64,000 nucleotides of DNA from Mariluticola halotolerans. Its GTDB lineage: Bacteria; Pseudomonadota; Alphaproteobacteria; Rhizobiales; Devosiaceae. How positions within the stretch are numbered: position 1 is the first letter of the stretch; every line of letters starts with the position of its first letter. Positions 43,157 through 51,500 of this stretch are shown piece by piece. The notes beneath the pieces were generated by a model, which was given only the letters and a program-made list of their open reading frames with translations, was not told where the DNA came from and did no database searches. Position numbers and translations under genes: made by a program. The DNA lies in contig NZ_CP090960.1 of NCBI RefSeq assembly GCF_021611515.1, positions 1,922,001-1,986,000 on the forward strand. The letters run 5' to 3'.

Positions 43157-43964
43157 TTTTTTCTATCGGGCGGTGATTGCCGGGGTCGGGCTGGCGCTGG
43201 TGACGGGGCCGCTTGGATGTTTTGTCGTCTGGCGGCGGATGGCCTATTTCGGCGACACGATGGCCCATTCGGCCCTTCTGGGTGTGGCGTTGAGCTTTTT
43301 GATGGGCGTGAACCTGACCGTTGGTGTTTTTGCGGTGGCAGCGATTGTGGCCATGGCGCTGCTCTTGCTGCAACGGCAGGCGAGCCTTTCCACCGATGCG
43401 CTATTGGGCATTCTCTCGCATTCAACGCTGGCGGTGGGGCTGGTGCTGGTGGCCTTTATGAGCTGGGTGCGGATTGACCTGATGGGATTTCTGTTCGGCG
43501 ATATTCTGGCGGTCAGCCGGCTTGATATTGCCGTGATCTATTTCGGCGGCATGGTGATTTTGGGCCTGGTGATGCTGTTATGGCGGCCCCTCCTGGCCTC
43601 GACCGTGAGTGAAGAACTGGCCGAGGCGGAAGGGCAGCGGCCGGAGGCGGCGCGGATCATGCTGATGGTTTTGATGGCCTCGGTGATTGCCATTGCCATG
43701 AAGCTGGTGGGCGTTTTGCTGATTACCTCGCTCTTGATCATTCCGGCAGCGACGGCGCGGCGGTTGAGCGCGACGCCGGAGCAGATGGCGGTGATTGCCT
43801 CGGTGCTGGGGGCGCTGGCGGTGATTGGCGGGCTCAATGGCTCCTTGCACTGGGACACCCCTTCGGGCCCCTCGATCGTTGTGGCCGCGCTTGTGTTGTT
43901 TATCGTCTCGATTATGCTGCCGATTGGCCGGTTAAAAGGAGAAGCGCATGTCCCAAACAGGTGA
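43146..43964 (+). CDS. znuB: Zinc ABC transporter permease
   Basis: 272 residues, about eight hydrophobic helices of the ABC-3 permease family. Motifs: GPLGCFVVWRRMAYFGDTMAHSALLGVAL near the N-terminus and KLVGVLLITSLLIIPAATARRLS further on, both typical of ZnuB. ATG chosen inside the end of znuC (overlap 11 bp), since the longer frame starts in the znuC His-tail. The 3' end overlaps zur by 17 bp. Confidence 0.95.
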   Translation: MLDDFFYRAVIAGVGLALVTGPLGCFVVWRRMAYFGDTMAHSALLGVALSFLMGVNLTVGVFAVAAIVAMALLLLQRQASLSTDALLGILSHSTLAVGLVLVAFMSWVRIDLMGFLFGDILAVSRLDIAVIYFGGMVILGLVMLLWRPLLASTVSEELAEAEGQRPEAARIMLMVLMASVIAIAMKLVGVLLITSLLIIPAATARRLSATPEQMAVIASVLGALAVIGGLNGSLHWDTPSGPSIVVAALVLFIVSIMLPIGRLKGEAHVPNR

Positions 43965-44343
43965 ACTGACGCGCAATCAAAGTCTGGTTCTGGCACGGCT
44001 GAGCCATGCGAGCGGGCCGATGAGCGCCTATGACATTCTCGATGATTTGCGCCCCGAAGGCATCAAGGCGCCGCTGCAGGTTTACCGGGCGCTGGAGAAG
44101 CTTTTGGAGAAAGGGCTGGCGCACCGGCTGGAGAGCCTCAATGCGTTTGTGGCCTGCGCCGAACCGCATTGCCACCGCGCCGGGATTGTGGCCTTTGCGA
44201 TTTGCGAGACCTGTGGCCAGGTCGATGAATTTTCCGACGACATGGTGCGTGAGCGGCTTGACCTGTGGACCACGCAAAAGGGCTTTGTACCCCGGCTGAC
44301 GACGGTTGAAATTCGGGGCAGCTGCAACCAGTGCGCGGCCTGA
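43948..44343 (+). CDS. zur: Zinc uptake regulator, Fur family
   Basis: 131 residues. Winged-helix N-terminal half (LTRNQSLVLARLSHASGPMSAYDILDDLRPEGIKAPLQVYRALEKLLEKGLAHRLES), then the Fur metal domain: CAEPHCHRAGIVAFAICETCGQVDE and a C-terminal CNQC. The CETC and CNQC pairs form the structural zinc site. AAAGGAGAAGCGC gives a strong ribosome site inside znuB. As last gene of znuCB-zur it likely represses its own operon and znuA. Confidence 0.94.
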   Translation: MSQTGELTRNQSLVLARLSHASGPMSAYDILDDLRPEGIKAPLQVYRALEKLLEKGLAHRLESLNAFVACAEPHCHRAGIVAFAICETCGQVDEFSDDMVRERLDLWTTQKGFVPRLTTVEIRGSCNQCAA

Positions 44344-44346
44344 CCC

Positions 44347-44904
44347 ATGACGGGCCGGGGCTATTGCCTGTTCGACACCAGCTTTGGTCGCTGCGGCATT
44401 GGCTGGGGCGAAAACGGCATAAGCCATTTTCAATTACCCTCCGCTGACAGTGATGCGGATGATGCGCGGTTACGCGAACTGACCGGCACTGCCGGACCGG
44501 GCACACCGCCGCCGGTGATTGCGAAAGCGATTGCAGATCTCGTTGCCTATTTTGACGGGGTGGCAAAAGACTTCTCGAGCTTTCCTGTCGACCTCTCTTC
44601 GGTTGAACCCTTTCATGCCCGGGTGCTGGCGGCGGCGCGCAAGGTGGGCTGGGGCGATATCAGCTCCTATGGGGCGCTGGCGCGGGAGGTGGCGGATGAC
44701 GTTGCGGTGTCGCGGGCTGTGGGGCAGGCAATGGGGCGCAACCCCATACCGGTCATCATACCCTGCCACCGCATCCTGACCGCCGATGGCAAGATTGGCG
44801 GCTTTTCGGCACCGGGCGGCACGATTACCAAGACGCGGTTGCTGGAACTGGAGGGGGCGCTGCGCAAAACCCCGGCCCTCGCCCAGACCGCTTTTGACTT
44901 TTAG
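44347..44904 (+). CDS. Methylated-DNA--protein-cysteine methyltransferase
   Basis: 185 residues. The active-site motif IPVIIPCHRILTADGKIGGFS holds the acceptor Cys (PCHR) that takes methyl from O6-methylguanine; VGWGDISSYGALA and VGQAMGRNP are the DNA-binding and asparagine-hinge blocks. The N-terminal domain is short. It starts 3 nt after the zur stop, so it is co-transcribed with the zinc operon, or has its own weak promoter. Confidence 0.93.
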   Translation: MTGRGYCLFDTSFGRCGIGWGENGISHFQLPSADSDADDARLRELTGTAGPGTPPPVIAKAIADLVAYFDGVAKDFSSFPVDLSSVEPFHARVLAAARKVGWGDISSYGALAREVADDVAVSRAVGQAMGRNPIPVIIPCHRILTADGKIGGFSAPGGTITKTRLLELEGALRKTPALAQTAFDF

Positions 44905-45000
44905 CGCGAGCCCCCTTCTTTTTAACGTGCCGATAACCATCAAGAGAAAAACAGCGGCGCGTCCTGTCGATTTAATCCGGGGTGAATCTGGGCGCGCCTG

Positions 45001-45018
45001 TTCGCAAGCTGTTGCGAA
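45001..45018. promoter_or_regulatory. Palindrome TTCGCAA-GCTG-TTGCGAA
   Basis: Perfect 7-bp dyad with a 4-nt spacer, 150 bp upstream of the GGDEF/EAL start. It has the size of a dimeric operator. Regulator unknown. Confidence 0.5.
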
Positions 45019-45066
45019 TATTAGAGAAATTTATTGGGCTGTCGGGCAGCACCGACGAGAGCTGTC

Positions 45067-45087
45067 TTAATGATGACAGGTCATTAA
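45067..45087. promoter_or_regulatory. Palindrome TTAATGA-N7-TCATTAA
   Basis: Perfect 7-bp dyad 81 bp upstream of the GGDEF/EAL start, in an AT-rich stretch likely to include the promoter. Centre-to-centre distance to the palindrome at 45001 is about 67 bp, so two different factors may bind. Confidence 0.5.
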
Positions 45088-45168
45088 ATAAAAATTATCA
45101 TCTAAAAACATAGCGTTATCCCAAAAATGACACGTGGCAGACCACGGTCGCCCCAAAGGGATGGAATT

Positions 45169-47169
45169 ATGACTGAACCGGAGATTGCGCCCACGCAAGG
45201 TGCAGCATTCGCCAAGGAACTTGACGATGCCTGCCTTCAATCCGCCATGCGCGGGGTGCCGCTTGCGATCTTTTCGAGCTGCGCGGTTGCCCTGTCTGCA
45301 GCTGCCATCATCTGGTTAAATCAAAAAGATCAGGCCGTCTTCTGGTGGTTGGCCGCACTGATCGGCACCAATCTGGGGCGTTATTTTTCCCTGCGTTTCA
45401 CGCAAGCACGGCCCGCCATTGTGCGGAAGACGAAACTGATGATCGGGTTGATGATTGGCGGCGCTCTTGTTGCCGGCCTGTGCTGGGCGTCGGTGCCTCT
45501 GTTTCTGGTCGATATCACCCAAGGTGGCTATAGCGGCTATGTGGTTTTCATCCTTGCGGGGATTTCTGCCGGATCTGCCATACAAAGTACCGGCATTGCC
45601 TGGAATGCCATCGCCTTTTTTCTCCCGCCGAACCTTGCCATGATGCTGATCATGCTGGCGACCGGCGCACCCACCCAGACCATACTTGGCCTCAACATCG
45701 CCCTTTTGACCTATATGCTTTTGCGCAGCACACGCGCCGCAGAAAAGAATTTCCGCGAAAGCAAAATGGCCGCGCTGCAGGCAACTTCGCTGGCGAAATC
45801 GCTTTCGCGTGCCAATATCAAAATCCGCGAAAGCAATACGCAGCTGGCGGTGCTGGCCAATGAGGACCCGCTGACGGGGCTGGCCAACCGGTCGCTGTTT
45901 GCGCGCCGGCTGGAAATGCTGGTCAGCGACCATGCCGGCAAAAACACCAAGGTGGCGCTTCTGGCGCTGGATATCGATCTGTTTAAATCGATCAATGACA
46001 CCTGGGGGCATCTTGCCGGTGACAATGTACTGAAAAGTTTTGCCGACCGGTTGCGCAGGGCCACCGGGCAACACGATGTGGTGGCGCGGCTTGGCGGTGA
46101 CGAATTTGCGGTGATCATCGCGGGGCCGGATGCTGACCGCCGCGCGCTGGAAGTGGCGGAAACGCTGATGGATCTCAACCTGATGCCAATGCAGACATTC
46201 GATGCGCAACCCCTGATCGGCTGCAGTATCGGGATTGCCCATTTCCCCACGCATGCCCAGACGGCAAATGACCTGTTTACCTCTGCCGACATTGCCCTTT
46301 ATGAGGCCAAGGCGAAGGGACGGCGATGCCACCATGTGTTCGATCAATCCCTTAAAGACCGGATAGACCGGCGGCTGCAGATCGAAACGCAACTGGCAAG
46401 CGCTATCGCCTCGGGCGACATCACGGCGCATTTCCAGCCGCAAATCGAGCTGGGAACCGGCAAGATTTCCGGGTTTGAGACGCTGGTGCGCTGGACCCAT
46501 CCACAATTAGGGCCGATCAGCCCACCCGAAATCGTGACGGCTGCCCGTGTTATGGGCCTGTCCGAGCAATTGACCGGGCTGATGGCTGTTGCCGCGTGCG
46601 GCATGGTCAAGCAACTCGACGCCAGCGGCCATACGGACACAATGGTGGCGATCAATATTTCGCCCAGCGAGTTCAAAAGCTATTCGCCCGCTGCGATGTT
46701 TTCGGCGATTGCCAAGGCGCAGGGCGTGCGCCCTGAACGGCTCGAAATTGAGATTACCGAGGAAGCACTGCTGGATACGGATGCCGCGCGTGCTGACCTG
46801 CAGGCGCTTGAATCGGCCGGCTTTGCCCTGGCCGTGGACGATTTTGGCATGGGCCACTCGTCGCTTGTCTATCTGCTGCGCCTGAAGATCCACCGGCTGA
46901 AGATTGACCGCAGTTTTGTGGATGGTATCGCAAAAAGCGCGGCAAACCGCGCCTTGCTGACCGCATTGGTGAGTGTGGGGCGCTCGCTCTCGGTCGATAT
47001 TGTGGCCGAAGGGGTGGAAACCGAGGCCGATGCGAAAGTGGTGCGCAAGCTTGGCTGCCGCCATGGGCAGGGATATTATTATGGCCGCCCGATGCCGCAG
47101 AAGGACGCCGCCGACTGGATGGCACATTGGGACGATAACACACCGCGCAAAATCGCCTCTCGCGCCTGA
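45169..47169 (+). CDS. Membrane-bound GGDEF/EAL protein (c-di-GMP turnover)
   Basis: 666 residues. About six transmembrane helices at 30-186 form a sensor region without a clear periplasmic domain. A linker helix (190-230) leads to a diguanylate cyclase domain with intact GGDEF at 309-313, and an EAL domain with ETL at 437-439 (EAL motif variant ETLVRW), then ITEEALL, DDFGMGHSS, KIDRSF and VAEGVET. All catalytic Glu/Asp residues of the phosphodiesterase seem present, so it may both make and cleave c-di-GMP. The ATG follows AAAGGGATGGAATT; a start 14 codons earlier lacks a ribosome site. Two palindromes lie upstream. Confidence 0.93.
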   Translation: MTEPEIAPTQGAAFAKELDDACLQSAMRGVPLAIFSSCAVALSAAAIIWLNQKDQAVFWWLAALIGTNLGRYFSLRFTQARPAIVRKTKLMIGLMIGGALVAGLCWASVPLFLVDITQGGYSGYVVFILAGISAGSAIQSTGIAWNAIAFFLPPNLAMMLIMLATGAPTQTILGLNIALLTYMLLRSTRAAEKNFRESKMAALQATSLAKSLSRANIKIRESNTQLAVLANEDPLTGLANRSLFARRLEMLVSDHAGKNTKVALLALDIDLFKSINDTWGHLAGDNVLKSFADRLRRATGQHDVVARLGGDEFAVIIAGPDADRRALEVAETLMDLNLMPMQTFDAQPLIGCSIGIAHFPTHAQTANDLFTSADIALYEAKAKGRRCHHVFDQSLKDRIDRRLQIETQLASAIASGDITAHFQPQIELGTGKISGFETLVRWTHPQLGPISPPEIVTAARVMGLSEQLTGLMAVAACGMVKQLDASGHTDTMVAINISPSEFKSYSPAAMFSAIAKAQGVRPERLEIEITEEALLDTDAARADLQALESAGFALAVDDFGMGHSSLVYLLRLKIHRLKIDRSFVDGIAKSAANRALLTALVSVGRSLSVDIVAEGVETEADAKVVRKLGCRHGQGYYYGRPMPQKDAADWMAHWDDNTPRKIASRA

Positions 47170-47173
47170 TCAA

Positions 47174-47902
47174 TTACAAGTCAGTGCCCTCATAGGCCAG
47201 ATCGGCCCAGACCGGCAGATGATCCGAGGCCCTCAGCGCTGGTCCACGCTCGTGAACACCCGCATCCCGCAACGCGAAATGACTGCTTGTGGCAATCCTG
47301 TCCAAAGCCGCCATCGGCTGGGCTGAGTGGAAGCTGCGCCCGGGCGCATGCACGCTGAAATTCTGCGCGATCGGCTCCATACCCTTGTGCGCCGACCATT
47401 CATTGAAATCGCCCAGAAGGATGGTGGGCATGGGCGCGCACCCCTCCAGATGATCGGCAATGGCCTGCAACTGCAATTGGCGGTGACGGCGCATCAACCC
47501 CAGATGGGTGGCGATCAACCGGGTTTGTTGCCCCTTGTGGTTCAACTCGACCATGACCGCGCCCCGGGGTTCAAAGCCGGGCAGCTCCAGCCGTTTGGTG
47601 GCGGTGACCTCTGCCCCCTTGCGCACCAGAACCGCATTGCCGTGCCAGCCAAGACTGACATCATTGGCGGCAAGATCGACGGGCATCATGTCGGTATATT
47701 TTTCGATATGAGTGCGGGGAATGGCCGTGCGGCGTTCGCCGAGACGCAAATCCGCCTCCTGCAGGGCAATGATATCCGCCTCGACCTCGCTTACCGCCTC
47801 GAGCACACGCTCGGGATTGCGGCGGCGGTCGAGACCCACGCATTTGCGTATATTATAGCTGCCCACGCGCAGGGGGGCGTTTGAGGCCGTTTTATCCTTC
47901 AT
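47174..47902 (-). CDS. Endonuclease/exonuclease/phosphatase family protein
   Basis: 242 residues of the EEP superfamily: VGSYNIRKC, ADIIALQEAD (catalytic Glu), THLGLMRRHRQLQ (His), LLGDFNEW (Asp/Asn) and SDHLPVWADL (Asp-His) at the C-terminus. It has no signal peptide, so it is cytoplasmic. The substrate could be DNA, a phospholipid or a phosphoester. It converges on the GGDEF/EAL gene with only 4 bp between stops. Confidence 0.9.
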   Translation of the reverse strand: MKDKTASNAPLRVGSYNIRKCVGLDRRRNPERVLEAVSEVEADIIALQEADLRLGERRTAIPRTHIEKYTDMMPVDLAANDVSLGWHGNAVLVRKGAEVTATKRLELPGFEPRGAVMVELNHKGQQTRLIATHLGLMRRHRQLQLQAIADHLEGCAPMPTILLGDFNEWSAHKGMEPIAQNFSVHAPGRSFHSAQPMAALDRIATSSHFALRDAGVHERGPALRASDHLPVWADLAYEGTDL

Positions 47903-47925
47903 CGTGCCTATATGGGGTGTGCGGA

Positions 47926-47963
47926 CCTAAAAATAAAGGAAACGGCGCATATTCGCGCCGTTT
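47926..47963 (-). terminator. Rho-independent terminator after the SIMPL gene
   Basis: AAACGGCGC (47940-47948), loop ATATTC, GCGCCGTTT (47955-47963). On the minus strand it is followed by a T-rich stretch (TTTATTTTT). It lies 32 bp past the SIMPL stop and just upstream of the EEP gene. Confidence 0.8.
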
Positions 47964-47995
47964 ACACACCTGGCACACCGGGCTGGGCATCCGGG

Positions 47996-48721
47996 TCAAT
48001 CGGTCAGGAAATAGGTGATGGTGGTGACCACCCTCACCCGCTTGTCGATCTGTTTGTCGGGCCGGTCATTGGGGATGTCGACGGCGGGCAGAATTTCGAA
48101 CACACCCTGATTGGCGGTCTGGATATCGCCGACATTGGCCCCTGATTCATCGGCGAACTGTTCTGCCGTGTCGCGGGCCCGCTGGGTGGCTTCGGTCAGC
48201 ATTTCGCTTTTCAGGTCATTAATGCCGGTGAAGACAAAGCTAGGCCCTGCCGAATAGGCATCGGAGGAAAACACGACACCTGAGCGCAACAGATCGGCGA
48301 CCGAGCGGGAGGCGTCGGCCAGGGCATCGACATCGCGGGAGGTGACCAGCATGTCCTCGGTGAGCACGAAGCGGACATCATCGGGGGTATTGCCCGCGTT
48401 ATAGCCTGCGTAACGATCCTCGACGGTGATGTTCTGTACGCCGATATCCGCCTCTTCAAACCCCTTGCTGGTGAGGAATTGCCGGACAGCGCGCTCGGAG
48501 GCTTCGAGCCCGGACCGGGCTGTTTCGAGATTGGGGCCGGTGGCGACAAAGCGGATGGGCCAGAACCCCAGATCTGCCTTGACCGGGCGCTCGGACAGGC
48601 CCTTGACGGTGACGATGCGCAAAGGCTCGCGGCTTTTGACCAGCGATGTGCCGACAAACCAGCCGCCCAGCGCCATGCCGGCGGCCAGAACAATAGCGGA
48701 TAGCAGATAAACCAGTCTCAT
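47996..48721 (-). CDS. SIMPL-domain (DUF541) exported protein
   Basis: 241 residues. N-terminal membrane anchor or signal (MRLVYLLSAIVLAAGMALGGWFVGTSLV), then a SIMPL/DUF541 domain: VTVKGLSERPVKADLGFWPIRF near the start and NDLKSEMLTEATQRARDTAEQFADESGANVGDI near the end, both conserved in this family. Function in general unclear; some relatives are outer-membrane or oxidative-stress proteins. ATG chosen because the hydrophobic anchor begins there. A strong terminator follows. Confidence 0.88.
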   Translation of the reverse strand: MRLVYLLSAIVLAAGMALGGWFVGTSLVKSREPLRIVTVKGLSERPVKADLGFWPIRFVATGPNLETARSGLEASERAVRQFLTSKGFEEADIGVQNITVEDRYAGYNAGNTPDDVRFVLTEDMLVTSRDVDALADASRSVADLLRSGVVFSSDAYSAGPSFVFTGINDLKSEMLTEATQRARDTAEQFADESGANVGDIQTANQGVFEILPAVDIPNDRPDKQIDKRVRVVTTITYFLTD

Positions 48722-48809
48722 GATGGCGCCCTCAATCTCTGCCACGGTGTGGTGGATTTGCGGGCAGAATAATGGCGCAATTGTGATCTGGCCAGCGGCT
48801 TGTTGGCGT

Positions 48810-49010
48810 CTAGGTGCGGCCCCAGCGGATGCGGGCCCAGACGCGCTCGTGAATGAAAAAGCACAGGAAGCCGGAAATGGCCCCGACGACAGCCAGCCCC
48901 CCGGCGGCGCCAAGATCGCCGGTGATCAGGAAGGCCAGCAATGTCATGGTGACCAGACCAACAAGCTGCCAGGAGATGGCTTTGACGATGCTGCGGGTGC
49001 GGGTTTCCAT
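48810..49010 (-). CDS. DUF2061 small membrane protein
   Basis: 66 residues from the ATG; METRTRSIVKAISWQLVGLVTMTLLAFLITGDLGAAGGLAVVGAISGFLCFFIHERVW is a typical DUF2061 protein with two transmembrane helices. Function unknown. A GTG five codons upstream (49025) is an alternative start. It is in the same direction as the SIMPL gene, 88 bp upstream of it, and divergent from the XRE regulator gene. Confidence 0.88.
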   Translation of the reverse strand: METRTRSIVKAISWQLVGLVTMTLLAFLITGDLGAAGGLAVVGAISGFLCFFIHERVWARIRWGRT

Positions 49011-49052
49011 ATTGTTATTGCTCACTAAATTTTAGTCTGTAACACCCGTATG

Positions 49053-49099
49053 AAGTGTCACGAAGCGGTGGCCGGGGCAATGTGTTTATGGTGACACTT
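49053..49099. promoter_or_regulatory. Inverted repeat AAGTGTCAC...GTGACACTT between DUF2061 and the XRE gene
   Basis: Perfect 9-bp arms at 49053-49061 and 49091-49099 with 29 bp between them, so the arm centres are 38 bp apart. Such spacing fits two operator half-sites for looping or cooperative binding. A related GTCACC occurs at 49140-49145. Autoregulation by the adjacent XRE protein is a reasonable guess. Confidence 0.5.
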
Positions 49100-49166
49100 T
49101 GCGGCATTCATCACTAATCATCAGCTTATGTTGATTACTGTCACCAAATGTGCGATTTCTCAACTT

Positions 49167-50015
49167 ATGGACAAAAGAGACCGTGCCACATTGTTTCGCG
49201 ACCGGCTGACCGAGGCCCTTGAACGCGCGGGGTGGACCCAGAGCCAATTGGCGAGCGTTGCCGGGCTTGACCGCTCGACCGTTTCGCAATTGCTGGGGGC
49301 CGATGTGCCGCGACTGCCCAGCGGGCATGCACTGGGGCAGATCGCCTCGGCCTTGCAGATTTCCTCGGACTGGCTGCTGGGCCTGTCCAACCATCGCGGG
49401 GTGGCGACAGAAATTCTGGAACAGGCCGTGCAGATGACGGAGGCACCGCGCCATCCGGTGGATGAGCAGGTGCAGGGCTGGATCAGCGCGGCGGCGGGGG
49501 CCAAAATCCGTCATGTGCCGGCGGGTGTGCCCGATATTTTCAAGACAGAGGCGGTGCTGAGTTTTGAGTACGAAGATCCCGTGCGGCGCACGGCCGAGCA
49601 GGCGATTACCGATGCGCAGGCGCAAATGACGCTGTTGCGGCAGCCGGAAACGGACATGGAAATTGCCGTGCCGGTGCAGGTGCTGGAAAGTTTTGCGCTG
49701 GGCCAGGGGCAATGGACCGGGCTTTCGGCGAAAATCCGCCGGGGCCAGCTGGAGCAATTGCAGGCGGACCTGAGCGAACTCTATCCCTCCGCCCGGCTTT
49801 ATGGATTTGATTTGCGGCAGATTTATTCGGTGCCGTTTTCCGTTTACGGGCAGCAGCGGGTGGCGATTTATATCGGGCAGCGCTATCTGGCCTTCACGGC
49901 CACGCAATATGTGCGTTTGATGGCGCGGCATTTTGATGATCTGGTGCGGGCGGCGACAGTGCATGCGCACCAGATGCCAGACTGGCTGGCAACGCTTGCC
50001 AAGCGGGTGCGCTAA
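49167..50015 (+). CDS. XRE family transcriptional regulator with C-terminal effector domain
   Basis: 282 residues. An N-terminal helix-turn-helix (LTEALERAGWTQSQLASVAGLDRSTVSQLL at about 12-43) followed by a helical linker and a large C-terminal domain (RARLYGFDLRQIYSVPFSVYGQQRVAIYIGQRYLAF) that may bind a ligand. Other members of this combination are repressors of transport or catabolic genes. An ATG 13 codons upstream is possible; I took the one where the charged start MDKRDR precedes the HTH. The downstream gene is a Gfo/Idh/MocA oxidoreductase 47 bp away, perhaps its target. Confidence 0.87.
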   Translation: MDKRDRATLFRDRLTEALERAGWTQSQLASVAGLDRSTVSQLLGADVPRLPSGHALGQIASALQISSDWLLGLSNHRGVATEILEQAVQMTEAPRHPVDEQVQGWISAAAGAKIRHVPAGVPDIFKTEAVLSFEYEDPVRRTAEQAITDAQAQMTLLRQPETDMEIAVPVQVLESFALGQGQWTGLSAKIRRGQLEQLQADLSELYPSARLYGFDLRQIYSVPFSVYGQQRVAIYIGQRYLAFTATQYVRLMARHFDDLVRAATVHAHQMPDWLATLAKRVR

Positions 50016-50062
50016 AAAAAAGCACACCATGATGCGGTGACCATTTGAGCAGGGGACGGGGC

Positions 50063-51100
50063 ATGGATACGCGACAAAAATTCGGGATCGGCATTGTGGG
50101 CGCGGGCATGGCGGTGACACCCCATGTGCGGGCGCTCAAAGACCTTGAAAAAACGATCGCCGTGCGCGGGGTTTATACGCGCAACAAGAGCAATCGGGAG
50201 GCGTTTGCCGCCGAACATGGCTTTGCGGCAGTGGACAGCTATGAGGCGCTGCTGGCTGATGACAGCGTGGATGCGATTTTGCTGCTGACACCACCAAATG
50301 CGCGCCTGGAACTGGTGCGGGCGGCGGCTCAGGCGGGCAAGCATATTCTGATGGAAAAGCCCGTGGAGCGGACCACGGAAGCTGCGGCCGAGATTGTGGA
50401 AATCTGCGAACAGGCCGGGGTGACGCTTGGGGTGATTTTTCAGTTCCGGTTCCGCGAAGGGTCGCTGGCGGCACGTGAGCTGATGACAAAGGGCGATGTG
50501 GGCCGGTTGGCGAACACAGTGCTGGTGGTGCCCTGGTGGCGCTCTGCGGATTATTACAGCGAACCGGGCCGGGGCACGTTTGCGCAAGATGGCGGCGGGG
50601 TGTTGCTGACCCAGGCAATCCATGCGCTGGATTTGATGCTGTCGCTCACTGGCCAGGCCGAAAGTGTGCAGGCGGTGGCCGGCACCACGCCCCTGCATGA
50701 TATCGAGGTTGAGGATTTTGTCAGCGCCGGGTTGCGGTTTGAAAACGGGGCGCTGGGTGCCATTATGGCAACAACGGCGGCCTTTCCCGGCGATCATGAA
50801 TATCTGCTGCTCAATTGCACAAAGGCGTCGTTGAAACTGAGCGGCTCCGTGCTGACAGTGTATTGGCATGACGGGCGGGTGGAGACGGTTGGCCAGGAGA
50901 CAACAACCGGGGCCGGCGACAACCGGATGGCGTTTCCGCATGACTGGCACAGGGCGCAGATTGCCGATTTTGTCAGCGCGGTGCAAAGCGGGCGCGCACC
51001 GGCTTCCACCGGCCGCACGGCGCTGCGGGCACACCGGCTGATCGATGCGATCCTTACATCATCGCGTGATGGTGCACGGGTGGCGGTTGTGCAGGATTGA
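50063..51100 (+). CDS. Gfo/Idh/MocA family oxidoreductase
   Basis: 345 residues. The N-terminal Rossmann motif GIGIVGAGMAVTPH, then the EKP block (LMEKPVERTTE) and the C-terminal domain with GGGVLLTQAIHALDLMLSL, the conserved His region of the family. Typical substrates are sugars or inositols with NAD(P). AGGGGACGGGG stands just before the ATG. It overlaps or abuts the VOC gene downstream (5-bp gap) and follows the XRE regulator, so a small catabolic operon is plausible. Substrate not determinable. Confidence 0.88.
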   Translation: MDTRQKFGIGIVGAGMAVTPHVRALKDLEKTIAVRGVYTRNKSNREAFAAEHGFAAVDSYEALLADDSVDAILLLTPPNARLELVRAAAQAGKHILMEKPVERTTEAAAEIVEICEQAGVTLGVIFQFRFREGSLAARELMTKGDVGRLANTVLVVPWWRSADYYSEPGRGTFAQDGGGVLLTQAIHALDLMLSLTGQAESVQAVAGTTPLHDIEVEDFVSAGLRFENGALGAIMATTAAFPGDHEYLLLNCTKASLKLSGSVLTVYWHDGRVETVGQETTTGAGDNRMAFPHDWHRAQIADFVSAVQSGRAPASTGRTALRAHRLIDAILTSSRDGARVAVVQD

Positions 51101-51105
51101 GCGTG

Positions 51106-51498
51106 ATGGCACAGCAGATTGCAACGCTGACGCTGGTGGTGGCAGACTATGATCCAGCGATTGCCTGGTTCACCGAGAAGCTGGGATTTGCGCTTTTGAG
51201 CGACACTGATCTGGGGGACGGCAAGCGCTGGGTTGTGGTTGGGCCCAAGGACGGGAACGGGGCGCGGCTGTTGCTGGCGCGGGCCACCGATGATGCACAG
51301 CGCGCCCGGATTGGCGACCAGACCGGCGGGCGGGTATTTCTGTTTCTCGAGACCGACGATTTCGCGCGGGATTATGCAGCGATGCAGGCGCGCGGGGTGC
51401 GGTTTCTCGAGGCGCCCCGGCACGAGCCTTATGCCAGTGTGGCGGTATTTGAGGATTTCTGCGGCAATCGCTGGGACCTGTTGCAGCCCAAGGGCTGA
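51106..51498 (+). CDS. VOC (glyoxalase/bleomycin resistance) family protein
   Basis: 130 residues: two beta-alpha-beta-beta-beta repeats, ATLTLVVADYDPAIAWFTEKLGF and RVFLFLETDDFARDYAAMQARGV, ending FEDFCGNRWDLLQP. This is the common single-chain VOC layout, which forms dimers with metal sites at the interface. Enzymatic role unknown. ATG chosen with AGGA ten bases upstream; a GTG directly before it is an alternative. Convergent with the next GGDEF gene, 2 bp between stops. Confidence 0.87.
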   Translation: MAQQIATLTLVVADYDPAIAWFTEKLGFALLSDTDLGDGKRWVVVGPKDGNGARLLLARATDDAQRARIGDQTGGRVFLFLETDDFARDYAAMQARGVRFLEAPRHEPYASVAVFEDFCGNRWDLLQPKG

Positions 51499-51500
51499 GA

